Shown: piece after piece, positions 1-6,718 of the stretch
How positions within the stretch are numbered: the first letter of the stretch is position 1
How the letters are laid out: each line of letters opens with the position of its first letter
Assembly: GCA_002358975.1 (NCBI GenBank)
Contig: DEPX01000083.1
Coordinates: 17,716-26,443, forward strand
DNA length: 8,728 nt
From: Micrococcaceae bacterium UBA3381
Lineage (GTDB): Bacteria > Actinomycetota > Actinomycetes > Actinomycetales > Micrococcaceae
Direction of reading: 5' to 3'
The notes under the pieces: model-generated
What the model was told of the DNA's origin: nothing
The model's input: only the letters and a program-made list of their open reading frames with translations
Database searches by the model: none
Position numbers and translations under genes: made by a program

Positions 1-381
1 CTGGATGAAGCACTGATTCAACGTTTGCGCGAACTCATTCGCCAAGACCTTGAACTGATGTCAGCCGATTTATCATCAGCGGTGTCTTATTACTTCACGT
101 CGTCACTTGATTATGATTCTGAACTGGAACAATTGGTAGTCGCAATAAACCGGTTGGGCCAGTCCGGAAATAGCGAAGCTACCGAAACGCTGCGTTGGGC
201 TCGAGACTCTTGGTATGCAGTATTACTCGAGGCACTTGGCGATCCAACACTGGCTAAGCTTGCCCTATTAGCCGGTGACGGTATCAGCTACCACTTAGAC
301 ATTACCGTTGATAAAGATGACGGCTTTGTCACCGAGGAAACACTGACCGACATGGTGGCGGCTATCCAGCAGACTGGCTAG
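1..381 (+). CDS. TetR-family regulator, C-terminal part (5' end outside window)
   Basis: The frame is open from base 1 to a TAG stop at 379-381, giving 126 residues that begin LDEALIQRLRELI. The gene therefore starts upstream; a TTG at 25 is in frame but has no convincing ribosome binding site, and I do not take it as the start. The segment is helical and acidic, with a late stretch LAKLALLAGDGISYHLDI that resembles the last ligand-domain helices of TetR/AcrR repressors, where a small-residue AGDG-type turn is common. The DNA-binding helix-turn-helix would lie in the missing N-terminal part, so the family call rests on the C-terminal domain only. Its last 20 bases overlap the 3' end of the convergent permease gene. 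The ligand and target are unknown; the usual target of such regulators is a neighbouring gene, which here may lie upstream of the window. Confidence 0.6.
   Translation: MDEALIQRLRELIRQDLELMSADLSSAVSYYFTSSLDYDSELEQLVVAINRLGQSGNSEATETLRWARDSWYAVLLEALGDPTLAKLALLAGDGISYHLDITVDKDDGFVTEETLTDMVAAIQQTG
362..381. terminator. Inverted repeat spanning the stop-to-stop overlap, possible bidirectional terminator
   Basis: The 20-base overlap of the two convergent genes reads CTATCCAG-CAGA-CTGGCTAG. Arms 362-369 and 374-381 pair at 7 of 8 positions (365/378 is the mismatch) around a 4-base loop. The outer CTA/TAG triplets are the two stop codons. Neither side has a T-run, so this would be a hairpin-only terminator at best. 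The convergent gene pair has no other space for one. The structure is seen; its function is inferred. Confidence 0.4.
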
Positions 382-1849
382 ATTTACGCCCCAGTGGAAA
401 GGGTGCGCGTAGTCCCAAAAACTCCACCGTCTTGCCACGTTCGATGTAACGTTCGTGAATAGCATCCAGGGCGGCCGCAGTGGACTGATCCCAAATATTG
501 GCCTGCCGGAGGTCAATGACCACGGTATCTGGATCAAGCGCGTATTCAAATTGATTGGCAAGATCGTGTGATGAGGCGAAAAATAGTTGGCCGGTTACCA
601 GGTACGTCGCTTGAGTTTCGTCTGCATCAACGCTTCGCGAGACCCATGCAAAGTGCGACACTTGACGCACGAAAGCGATCATTGCTGCTAAGACACCTAA
701 CCCAACACCCACGGCAAGGTTGCCGCTAATCACGGTGGGAATTACGGTGATCAGCATGATGACGGTTTCGGATACCGGCAAGTTTTTGAGTGTCCGCGGG
801 GCAATGGAGTGCCATTCGAAGGTTGCATATGCGACATACACCATGACTGCCACCAGCACCGCCATGGGCATCATGCCCACGATATCGCCGAGCCCCACAG
901 CAAGAATCATCAGAAATAAACCAGCAACGAAAGTCGAAATTCTGGTGCGTGCGCCGGATGCACGCACATTGATCATGGTTTGACCGATCATGGCACAACC
1001 GCCCATCCCACCGAATAGCGCTGCCAGAATGTTAGAGGTGCCCTGCCCTATAGATTCCCGAGTTTTTGACGAAGTCGTATCAGTAATGTTGTCGACCAGT
1101 TGGGCGGTCATCAATGATTCCAATAGCCCGACGACTGCCATGGCCAACGCTGCAGGCAGAATGATGCGCAAAGTGTCGATGGTGAAAGGCACATCAGGAA
1201 GCGTAAAGATGGGTAACTCGTTGGGTAGTTCGCCCTTATCTGCCACCGTAGGAACATTAATACTAAAGATAATCACAACCAACGTGACAACCACAATCGC
1301 AACAAGTGGTGCAGGAATTGCTGCAGTAACTTTGGGCCATAAAAAGATAATCACTAGGCTCAGTGCAAACAGAGGGTATACGGCCCAGGGAACGTCGATG
1401 AGATCAGGCAATTGAGCAATAAAAATGAGAATAGCCAGAGAATTGACGAACCCTGTCATAACGGATTGCGGGATAAAGCGCATGAGCTTGGCCACCCCGA
1501 CAACCCCGAACAAAATTTGTAATATCCCGGCGAGAATGACGGTTGCAAACAAGTATTGCAAACCGTGGGAGGCAACTATGGGGGCTATAACTAACGCAGT
1601 GGCCGCGGTTGCAGCCGAGATCATCGCAGGACGTCCACCAACAAAAGCAATAGACATCGCCATTACAGCCGCAGCATAGAGACCAACTTTCGGATCAACA
1701 TCTGCAATCAGCGCAAAGGCAATCGCCTCTGGAATAAGCGCTAGGGCAACAACCAGCCCAGCAAGAATTTCCGTACGCAGCCAAGCCGGACGTCTAAAAG
1801 CCTGTCGAACGGATTGACGCTGGGCGGGAGTAACCATGGCCGCGGGCAT
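362..1849 (-). CDS. SulP/SLC26-family anion permease with C-terminal STAS domain
   Basis: A complete 495-residue inner-membrane transporter, usual length for bacterial SulP proteins. Residues about 25-400 form a run of 12-14 hydrophobic segments. SulP hallmarks are visible: an early LALIPEAIAFALIADVDPKVGLYAA block (about 36-61, quoted here from its family-typical core LIPEAIAFALIA), a GFVNSLAI segment (133-140), ESLMTAQLVD (244-253) and GGMGGCAMIGQTMINVRASG (280-299). Residues about 413-482 are a STAS domain, with IDLRQANIWDQST (445-457) at the position of the anti-sigma-antagonist core. The family moves sulfate, bicarbonate or other oxyanions, often with Na+ or H+; the substrate here is not determined. 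The ATG at 1847-1849 is preceded by AGAGGTG (1854-1860); a second in-frame ATG (1835-1837) has no such site. The gene converges on the TetR-type gene with a 20-base overlap and is divergent from the HNH gene. Confidence 0.9.
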   Translation of the reverse strand: MPAAMVTPAQRQSVRQAFRRPAWLRTEILAGLVVALALIPEAIAFALIADVDPKVGLYAAAVMAMSIAFVGGRPAMISAATAATALVIAPIVASHGLQYLFATVILAGILQILFGVVGVAKLMRFIPQSVMTGFVNSLAILIFIAQLPDLIDVPWAVYPLFALSLVIIFLWPKVTAAIPAPLVAIVVVTLVVIIFSINVPTVADKGELPNELPIFTLPDVPFTIDTLRIILPAALAMAVVGLLESLMTAQLVDNITDTTSSKTRESIGQGTSNILAALFGGMGGCAMIGQTMINVRASGARTRISTFVAGLFLMILAVGLGDIVGMMPMAVLVAVMVYVAYATFEWHSIAPRTLKNLPVSETVIMLITVIPTVISGNLAVGVGLGVLAAMIAFVRQVSHFAWVSRSVDADETQATYLVTGQLFFASSHDLANQFEYALDPDTVVIDLRQANIWDQSTAAALDAIHERYIERGKTVEFLGLRAPFPLGRKSSQSAG

Positions 1850-1889
1850 AGAACACCTCTGGGTTCAAAAGTGAAAATGAGTTTCATAC

Positions 1890-1973
1890 TGGCGCTGCCA
1901 AAAAGGCATGCAAACGTAGGCATTCTACTGCTTTTCGTGTCTGGCGTGCCAAAGCACTTCCGCACTGTTGGCA
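1890..1973. repeat. Cluster of TGGC/GCCA inverted motifs in the divergent spacer
   Basis: CTGGCGCTGCCAAA (about 1889-1902) and CTGGCGTGCCAAA (about 1941-1953) are near-identical, differ by one inserted base, and are themselves inverted repeats (TGGC-N2/3-GCCA). A third half-motif, TTGGCA (1968-1973), forms an inverted pair with TGCCAA (1947-1952) across 15 bases. The spacing of the two main copies is about 51 bases. They could be operator sites for one or both divergent genes; no regulator is identified. Confidence 0.35.
1922..1952 (-). promoter_or_regulatory. Weak candidate promoter for the SulP gene
   Basis: On the minus strand TTGGCA (1947-1952) lies 19 bases upstream of TAGAAT (1922-1927). 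Each box matches the sigma-A consensus at 5 of 6 positions, but the spacer is longer than the usual 16-18. It would give a leader of about 65 bases before the SulP start. This is the best pair I found in this spacer, not a firm call. Confidence 0.25.
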
Positions 1974-2000
1974 ATCCCCAACTTGCCGCCAAACCGTGTG

Positions 2001-2009
2001 TTATCCACA
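2001..2009 (+). promoter_or_regulatory. Consensus DnaA box
   Basis: TTATCCACA matches the classical DnaA-box consensus at all nine positions and lies 51 bases before the start of the HNH gene, in non-coding DNA. A second reading is possible: the site is also part of a small inverted repeat, TGTG-TTATC-CACA (1997-2009), which could be recognised by another regulator. A single box does not make an origin; regulatory or titration roles are the plausible options. Confidence 0.4.
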
Positions 2010-2059
2010 TTTTTGGTAAGCCTGGCTCGAACCAGACCACAAGGTGCTGAGGTTTTGCT

Positions 2060-3712
2060 ATGGCACAAGTCGAAACCGGGGTGAGCCCGGCACTACTGAT
2101 AGAAAAAGCACACCAATTAATAGGAAATGCAGTCACCGCATACCGTCAGCCGGATGCGTATTCACAACTGGACCGGTTCAGTGTTGATCAGGCTTCCATT
2201 GACTGGGGAACAGTATGGGGAACAGGTAATTTACCTGCCACCGATTGGCACCAACCCCCGGATATGCCGTTTCCTGTACTTCTACGGAATATAGAAGCGC
2301 TATCCCGTAAGGTAACGGCCCTACAAATACTCATGGCTGGTTTTGCCTCTACGGCTTATTATTCAGAAATTGAGCGAGCCGAGCTATTTGGTATGCCCAC
2401 TGGCAAAACAGCGTTTCGCAACATCGCCGAATACCTGCGAGATGCACTAAAAATCCCGTTACGGCAGGCTAAAACCCGGGTAAAGCTCTCCCGAGACTTA
2501 GCTCCGATACCAAGCTTGGATGGCGGTCACATACCAGAGCCACGGTACCCAGAAGTTGCCCAACGATTCTTTGGTACAACTATCAACCCGATATCGGCCG
2601 AAATTATAGTCGATACAATCCAACAGGTTGAACGTGCCGCAACACAGGCCAAAGCACTGACACCAGCAGTGGTAGATCAGCTTGAGGACGGTCAGACACA
2701 TTTGACCGAACAAGCCACCGCCCTGGACCCGGACGGTTTACGCCAGGTGGCTAAACGGTGGTCTGAATTCTTATTGCATTCACTTGAAGAAGCATCACAG
2801 CCCGATGATGAGGTACTAGCTCGCAAACGTGGCGCTTTCTATCGAGGTCAAGTACAAGGCTTACACAACTGGATGCTACGTGTAGACGGTCTATTTCATG
2901 AACGTTTGCGGGTTCTTGCATCCGTGGTCAATAGCCCCGACCCGTCCTTTGAACCTTTAAAACAATTACTAGAAAAGCTATTTGGCACCAGACTACCCAA
3001 GTTCACGAGCCCGGCGCCTGCCAAGAGGCAATCTCACCCTGAGCAACAAGTGCTCTTTAGCGAAGACGAGATCGGCGACCCCGTTAATACGTCGGATGAG
3101 CGGAGTCGAGAGCAAAAACTCTTAGACGGTATCACTGCAGTACTCGATACCGGCATGTCATTAGCGTCCACGACATTTCCCACGATCGGCGGGTTACCTG
3201 CACAGTTGAGCGTCATCATGGACTACGAGACCCTCTACGATCAACTGTCCTACGGCTGTACGATTAGCGCACCACCACGTCCACATGCCACAAACTTTAT
3301 TTCGCAAGCACTGTTTACTGGTCCAATTTCACCATCTACTATTCGCCCGTTGTCTTGCGAGGCCGAGCTCATCCCAGCGGTATTAGGATCCGAAAGTGTC
3401 GTACTAGATATGGGCAGAAAAGCCCGGCTCTTCAGCCCTGATCAACGCAGAGCACTCATTGCACGAGACCGCGGGTGCACAGCCCCCAGCTGTACTATCC
3501 CAGCATCCTGGTGCGATGCTCACCACGTCATACCGTGGAAGGCCGGTGGCTCCACATCGGTAGCCAATGCCGTGCTGTTGTGTTCACATCATCACCACAC
3601 CGTCCACGCCGGTATGTGGACAATACACCTTACCGACGGCGTTGCTTGGTTTACTCCGGCACCCTATCTTGATCCAGACCGGCGGCCACGTCGCAACCGG
3701 TTTTGGCGTTGA
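2060..3712 (+). CDS. DUF222 (13E12-type) protein with C-terminal HNH endonuclease domain
   Basis: A complete 550-residue protein. Roughly residues 30-420 form the helical DUF222 region, with a charged low-complexity linker near 315-350. Residues about 465-520 are an HNH nuclease fold: C473 and C478 (GCTAPSC), C485, then the HHVIPW motif (488-493), N503 and C508, followed by SHHHHTVH (509-516). The cysteines likely bind a structural zinc and H488/H489-N503-H512 provide the beta-beta-alpha-metal catalytic centre. The biological role of this abundant actinobacterial family is not established; genomes often carry many copies, and a nuclease role is inferred from the motif. The ATG at 2060 follows GAGG (2049-2052) at 7 bases. 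The gene is divergent from the permease, and the cupin gene follows 85 bases later. No truncation or frameshift is seen. Confidence 0.88.
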   Translation: MAQVETGVSPALLIEKAHQLIGNAVTAYRQPDAYSQLDRFSVDQASIDWGTVWGTGNLPATDWHQPPDMPFPVLLRNIEALSRKVTALQILMAGFASTAYYSEIERAELFGMPTGKTAFRNIAEYLRDALKIPLRQAKTRVKLSRDLAPIPSLDGGHIPEPRYPEVAQRFFGTTINPISAEIIVDTIQQVERAATQAKALTPAVVDQLEDGQTHLTEQATALDPDGLRQVAKRWSEFLLHSLEEASQPDDEVLARKRGAFYRGQVQGLHNWMLRVDGLFHERLRVLASVVNSPDPSFEPLKQLLEKLFGTRLPKFTSPAPAKRQSHPEQQVLFSEDEIGDPVNTSDERSREQKLLDGITAVLDTGMSLASTTFPTIGGLPAQLSVIMDYETLYDQLSYGCTISAPPRPHATNFISQALFTGPISPSTIRPLSCEAELIPAVLGSESVVLDMGRKARLFSPDQRRALIARDRGCTAPSCTIPASWCDAHHVIPWKAGGSTSVANAVLLCSHHHHTVHAGMWTIHLTDGVAWFTPAPYLDPDRRPRRNRFWR

Positions 3713-3730
3713 GAGCAGCTCCAAAGCCGG

Positions 3731-3749
3731 TTAGCCTTCGGTAGGCTAA
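3731..3749. promoter_or_regulatory. 19-base palindrome between HNH and cupin genes: hairpin terminator or operator
   Basis: TTAGCCT (3731-3737) and AGGCTAA (3743-3749) are perfect inverted arms around TCGGT. The stem is stable enough for a terminator of the HNH gene, but no T-run follows. As DNA it shares length and the outer TTAG/CTAA with the DtxR/IdeR iron-box consensus (about 13 of 19 positions by eye), which is below what I would call a site. A TTGAGA (3709-3714) 17 bases before TAGCCT (3732-3737) would place a weak cupin-gene promoter over the palindrome. Confidence 0.4.
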
Positions 3750-3797
3750 GTACAGCCCCCTCCACCAACGGCTAACGCATCATCGGAGGCCAAACTC

Positions 3798-4199
3798 ATG
3801 ACGAGAAAACCCTTCAATCTTTCACCCAAGGCTTTCGGACCAGCACAAGCCGACCCCAACGCGGACATTACGATAATCCAACCTGCTGATGCGCCCGAAC
3901 CACGCACTGGCACACCACCAGCAATGCGTCGCAAATTAGAAGGCGACGGGGCAAATCTCATCGTGATGACATTTACGCCAGGACAGGTCTTGCGCTCCCA
4001 TACCGCTGCACATCCAATTACCTTGCAGACTATTAGCGGAAGTTTGGTATTGACTACTGACGATGGTGACATCAGCTTGACACCAGGAACAGTAGTACAT
4101 CTGCGGGCCATGGTCGTACATGAGGTTTTCTGCCCGCAAGACGCCGAAAATATCAATATTTTGTTATTAACCATGCTCACCGGAGAGCGCCACTCATAA
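3798..4199 (+). CDS. Small single-domain cupin protein
   Basis: A complete 133-residue cytoplasmic protein with one conserved beta-barrel (about 52-128). Cupin motif 1 is seen as PGQVLRSHTAAHPITLQTIS (61-80), with H68, H72 and Q77 as likely metal ligands followed by GSL. Motif 2 is LTPGTVVHLRAMVVHEV (94-110), with H101 or H108 as the fourth ligand. The canonical Glu of motif 1 is replaced by Gln, as in many small actinobacterial cupins. The last part, ILLLTMLTGE (121-130), is a typical final strand. The start at 3798 follows GGAGG (3785-3789) at 8 bases. The gene is downstream of the HNH gene and convergent with the symporter. No enzyme activity can be assigned; such proteins may be sugar- or metal-binding sensors or small dioxygenase-like proteins. 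Confidence 0.8.
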   Translation: MTRKPFNLSPKAFGPAQADPNADITIIQPADAPEPRTGTPPAMRRKLEGDGANLIVMTFTPGQVLRSHTAAHPITLQTISGSLVLTTDDGDISLTPGTVVHLRAMVVHEVFCPQDAENINILLLTMLTGERHS

Positions 4200-4301
4200 A
4201 GCTCACTCGAGTGGCAATGCGCGAACTTCCGTCAACCACAAACATTCGGCCTACGTTGACAAGCACGATGTGAGCCCGGAGCGGCGCGCAGACCACGCAA
4301 A
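4200..4301. other. Convergent gap between cupin and symporter genes
   Basis: This 102-base non-coding gap must hold the 3' ends of both transcripts. It contains a perfect 10-base palindrome CACTCGAGTG (4204-4213), an inverted pair GTCAAC/GTTGAC (4231-4236 and 4255-4260, 18-base loop), and an outer pair GCTCAC/GTGAGC (4201-4206 and 4270-4275). The nested arrangement could fold as a weak bidirectional terminator, but no stem is long and there is no T-run. No RNA gene or small ORF is supported. Confidence 0.3.
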
Positions 4302-5864
4302 CTATATGACATATTGCTCAGCGATAGCTGCCTGATGCTGTGTATCCTCCACACCATGTTTTGACCGATGCTGCCAAGCGCGCCACACATCATCAGGGGT
4401 AGGCTTGCTCAACAACGACACCACAATAAACACGACGGCGGAAGCTAACAGACCGAAATAAATAGGTTCATTCGCAAAAACCCCATCGAGTGTATTTTCG
4501 GCGGTAATCTCCAAATAGATCATCGTTCCCAAGGTGGCGACGGTACCTGCCAGCATGGAGGACGCAGCACCGATACCAGTGCTACGACGCCAGACCATGG
4601 CTCCGATAATCGGCACGAGGAGCCCACCTACTAGAATTGCGTAAGCAATAGTTAGCGCTGCGACGACATCTGGCACTATCAATGCCAATACCATCACCGC
4701 AAGGCCCAGCCCCAGTACCCAGCGACGGTTAGAGGCTACGTCCGCTTCGTAATCGTCAGCCCGCTCCACATTGTCATGCGCCATCTGGGCTGCTTGTTGG
4801 GCGCTTAACTGTCCGGGTCGCTTCCCAGACAGAACGGTTTTGACCAGCGGCACTACGTCAGTTCGTGCCACAGTAGCAGCTGCGATAAGGCCCCCAGAAG
4901 CTGTAGACATCATAGCGGCAATACCGCCGGCCATCGCTATTCCACCCAAGCCGTACGGCAGCATATCCGTTGCCACAATTGAAAAGACGTCGTCACGGTT
5001 TTCGATGCCAGGTTCCAACGATGCAACGGTCATACCAACAACGGCACCCGCCACCCCGAAGGCCAGAATGTAAATGCCAGCTGTGAAACCGCCCCAGCGA
5101 GTAATGCCGGGAGTCCGTCCGGTGAACACCCGCTGCCAAATGTCCTGTCCAATCAAAATACCCAGGGTATACACAACGAAGTAGGTAATAATTGATTGCA
5201 GCCCGATGCCATCGATAGCAAAGAATTCGGCATCGAGCCGAGCCTGCATGCCGCTCCAGCCACCGGCTTCGGTCAAGCCATAGGGAACCATCAGGAAAAA
5301 TAATCCGATGGTCATTACAACAAACTGCACCACATCGGCCAGCGTGATGGAAAACATCCCACCGACCACAGAATAGATCAGTACAACAGATCCTCCGACG
5401 AGTACTGATACCCAGCGTTCCCAGTCAAAAAGGACTACAAAAATTGAGGCGTATGCCCCGGTTGAGGTCGCGCAAATCATCAACGTGTAGGCCAACATAA
5501 CAATTGAGGCCCCCTGGGTCGTTTCGTGACCATAGCGCAGTGTGAGCATCTGGACTACGGTGTAAATTTTGAGTTTTTGCAATATGGGCGCGAAGGCCAG
5601 ACTCAAAACGATAATGCCGATGCCGATTGCCGCAACCATCCACATTCCGGAGATACCGTGCTCGTAGCCGAGCCCAACACCACCAATGGCTGATGCACCA
5701 CCCAAAACGACAGTAACGAGGGTGGCGGTATAAAATATTGGCCCCAATCGTCGCCCTGCGACAAGATAATCCGAAACGTTTTTGGTTTTGCGCTTTCCCC
5801 AAAAACCGAACATCACCATGGCTACAAGATAGACCACGATTACTGCTGGGTTGAGCCACTCCAT
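4302..5864 (-). CDS. Sodium:solute symporter (SSS/SSF family)
   Basis: A complete 520-residue inner-membrane protein with about 13 membrane segments, usual for the family. Family features are the early DYLVAGRRLGP (32-42) before the second membrane helix, GGASAIGGVGLGYEHGISG (55-73), YSVVGGMFSITLADVVQ (164-180), GQDIWQRVF (239-247), and MMSTASGGLIAAATVARTD (318-336), where the small and hydroxyl residues resemble the Na2 sodium site. A hydrophilic acidic loop at about 347-381 is probably cytoplasmic, and the C-terminal tail is soluble. The ATG at 5862-5864 follows AAGGAA (5871-5876) at 6 bases. It is divergent from the regulator-ureohydrolase-TPP enzyme operon and probably shares its operator, so the natural inference is that it imports that pathway's substrate (a guanidino compound, arginine or a related amine). 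SSS substrates range widely, so this is inference from context only. Confidence 0.9.
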   Translation of the reverse strand: MEWLNPAVIVVYLVAMVMFGFWGKRKTKNVSDYLVAGRRLGPIFYTATLVTVVLGGASAIGGVGLGYEHGISGMWMVAAIGIGIIVLSLAFAPILQKLKIYTVVQMLTLRYGHETTQGASIVMLAYTLMICATSTGAYASIFVVLFDWERWVSVLVGGSVVLIYSVVGGMFSITLADVVQFVVMTIGLFFLMVPYGLTEAGGWSGMQARLDAEFFAIDGIGLQSIITYFVVYTLGILIGQDIWQRVFTGRTPGITRWGGFTAGIYILAFGVAGAVVGMTVASLEPGIENRDDVFSIVATDMLPYGLGGIAMAGGIAAMMSTASGGLIAAATVARTDVVPLVKTVLSGKRPGQLSAQQAAQMAHDNVERADDYEADVASNRRWVLGLGLAVMVLALIVPDVVAALTIAYAILVGGLLVPIIGAMVWRRSTGIGAASSMLAGTVATLGTMIYLEITAENTLDGVFANEPIYFGLLASAVVFIVVSLLSKPTPDDVWRAWQHRSKHGVEDTQHQAAIAEQYVI

Positions 5865-5950
5865 ATCGGCTTCCTTTTGTTAGCTGACAGTGCTTTCCGT
5901 TCTGCTGCACATCACCCGAGGCGGTATTGCAGATCACAGTAAGTACACCT

Positions 5951-5979
5951 ACGATAAACTTAAGTTGCCAATTAGGCAA
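5951..5979 (-). promoter_or_regulatory. Candidate sigma-A promoter for the symporter gene
   Basis: On the minus strand TTGCCT (5974-5979) is the -35 and TATCGT (5951-5956) the -10, 17 bases apart (4/6 matches each). Transcription would start near 5944, giving a leader of about 80 bases. The -35 lies in the right arm of the palindrome. Confidence 0.5.
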
Positions 5980-5980
5980 C
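5964..5980. promoter_or_regulatory. Perfect palindrome, likely shared operator for the divergent genes
   Basis: GTTGCC (5964-5969), AATTA, GGCAAC (5975-5980): 6+6 perfect arms, total 17 bases, the size expected for a dimeric HTH regulator site. It is the strongest inverted repeat in the 248-base spacer and overlaps the -35 boxes of both divergent promoters, so occupancy would block both. The XRE-cupin protein encoded next door is the obvious candidate binder. Confidence 0.6.
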
Positions 5981-5993
5981 AGCAATTTATGGT
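5965..5993 (+). promoter_or_regulatory. Candidate sigma-A promoter for the regulator-ureohydrolase-TPP enzyme operon
   Basis: TTGCCA (5965-5970, 5/6 to TTGACA) is 17 bases upstream of TATGGT (5988-5993, 4/6 to TATAAT). The start would be near 6000, with a leader of about 110 bases before the regulator's GTG. The leader contains a small hairpin, CTCAG-AGCCG-CTGAG (6079-6093), just upstream of the ribosome binding site. Confidence 0.5.
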
Positions 5994-6112
5994 TTGTTGT
6001 GTGCTGGACTACGAAACTCCGGCCACGACTTATAAGCAAATACGTGAAATGAGGGGGCACAAAGATGCCACGATAAAGCTCAGAGCCGCTGAGTCAACGT
6101 GAAAGGTTTACC

Positions 6113-6694
6113 GTGAAGTCCCTACCCATCGAGCCGATGCAAACCCCAAGGGCACTTGGCCGCCGGTTACGTGCGGTCCGAGAACAGCGTCGGCTAACAA
6201 TCGATCAGGTAGCTAGCTATACGGGGCTTTCCAAAGGATTCCTTTCCCGTGTTGAACGTGATCTCACCAGTCCGTCAGTATCCAGCTTAGTTACGGTTTG
6301 CCAGGTACTTGGAGTACCCCCTGGTCAATTGCTGGAAGCTCCGGAAACGCAACTCATTGCCATTGATGAGGCACCTTCAGTGAACTTAGGCGGCGAAGGT
6401 ATTACTGAAAAACTCTTGACCCCTCCGGGGCAACGCAATGTACAGATCATTCATACCGTCGTTGAGGCTGGCGGTCGTGGCGAAGAAGAGCTGTACACCA
6501 TGGATTGCATTAGTGAATCTTTGCATATCCTTCAAGGCAAATTTGTACTCAGAACTTCGGGCGGAGAATTTCACATGCATCAAGGAGACACCACAACCTT
6601 CCCCGGATCAGAGCCTCACAGCTGGTATAACCCCAGTGACCAGACAACCAAAGTACTTTGGATTCTCACTGGAACTGCTCAAACGGCAACATAA
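6113..6694 (+). CDS. XRE-family regulator with C-terminal cupin sensor domain
   Basis: A complete 193-residue cytoplasmic DNA-binding protein. Residues about 15-72 are a helix-turn-helix of the XRE/lambda-repressor type: LGRRLRAVREQRRLTIDQVA, then GLSKGFLSRVERDLTSPS (38-55) with the recognition helix, and SSLVTVCQVLGV. Residues about 100-190 are a small cupin barrel with GD (158-159), FPGSEPHSWYNP (163-174, H169) and a GKF turn (142-144). This architecture is typical of PuuR-like regulators of amine and amino-acid pathways, in which the cupin binds the effector. The start is GTG at 6113, chosen because AAAGG (6102-6106) is 6 bases upstream; an in-frame ATG (6137, Met9) has only a weak site. 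It precedes the ureohydrolase by 24 bases, so they are probably one transcript, with likely autoregulation through the palindrome at 5964-5980. Whether it represses or activates cannot be read from the sequence. Confidence 0.88.
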   Translation: MKSLPIEPMQTPRALGRRLRAVREQRRLTIDQVASYTGLSKGFLSRVERDLTSPSVSSLVTVCQVLGVPPGQLLEAPETQLIAIDEAPSVNLGGEGITEKLLTPPGQRNVQIIHTVVEAGGRGEEELYTMDCISESLHILQGKFVLRTSGGEFHMHQGDTTTFPGSEPHSWYNPSDQTTKVLWILTGTAQTAT

Positions 6695-6718
6695 AGAATG
6701 TAGAAAAGGACATCCATC

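Noticed and set aside
990..1415. 141-codon open frame antisense to the SulP gene
   Set aside because: It is a by-product of hydrophobic codon usage on the other strand, with no family resemblance and no start signals.
2013..2035. tRNA T-arm-like GGTTCGAGCC on the minus strand
   Set aside because: The stem pairs only four bases (CTGG/CCAG), the loop geometry is wrong, and no D-arm, anticodon arm or acceptor stem can be built around it.
1814..2050. 78-codon open frame across the SulP start and spacer
   Set aside because: It overlaps the SulP start antisense and runs through the repeats and DnaA box; no ribosome binding site or domain is visible.
3615..3623. TGTGGACAA, the complement of an actinobacterial-type DnaA box, in the HNH gene
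   Set aside because: It encodes the M-W-T residues of the conserved C-terminal segment, so coding constraint explains it; a functional box is not supported.
3746..4180. 144-codon open frame antisense to the cupin gene
   Set aside because: It lies almost wholly opposite a well-supported cupin with good start signals and shows no recognisable domain; it is a shadow frame.
5890..6102. 70-codon open frame in the divergent spacer
   Set aside because: It has no convincing ribosome binding site, the composition is unlike a folded protein, and it would cover both promoters and the palindrome. Non-coding regulatory DNA explains the region better.
5865..6112. Possible guanidine riboswitch (ykkC, mini-ykkC or type III) ahead of the guanidino-pathway genes
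   Set aside because: I looked for paired hairpins with ACGR loops and the conserved ykkC blocks on both strands. ACGA occurs, but not in loops of GC stems. A covariance-model search would settle it.
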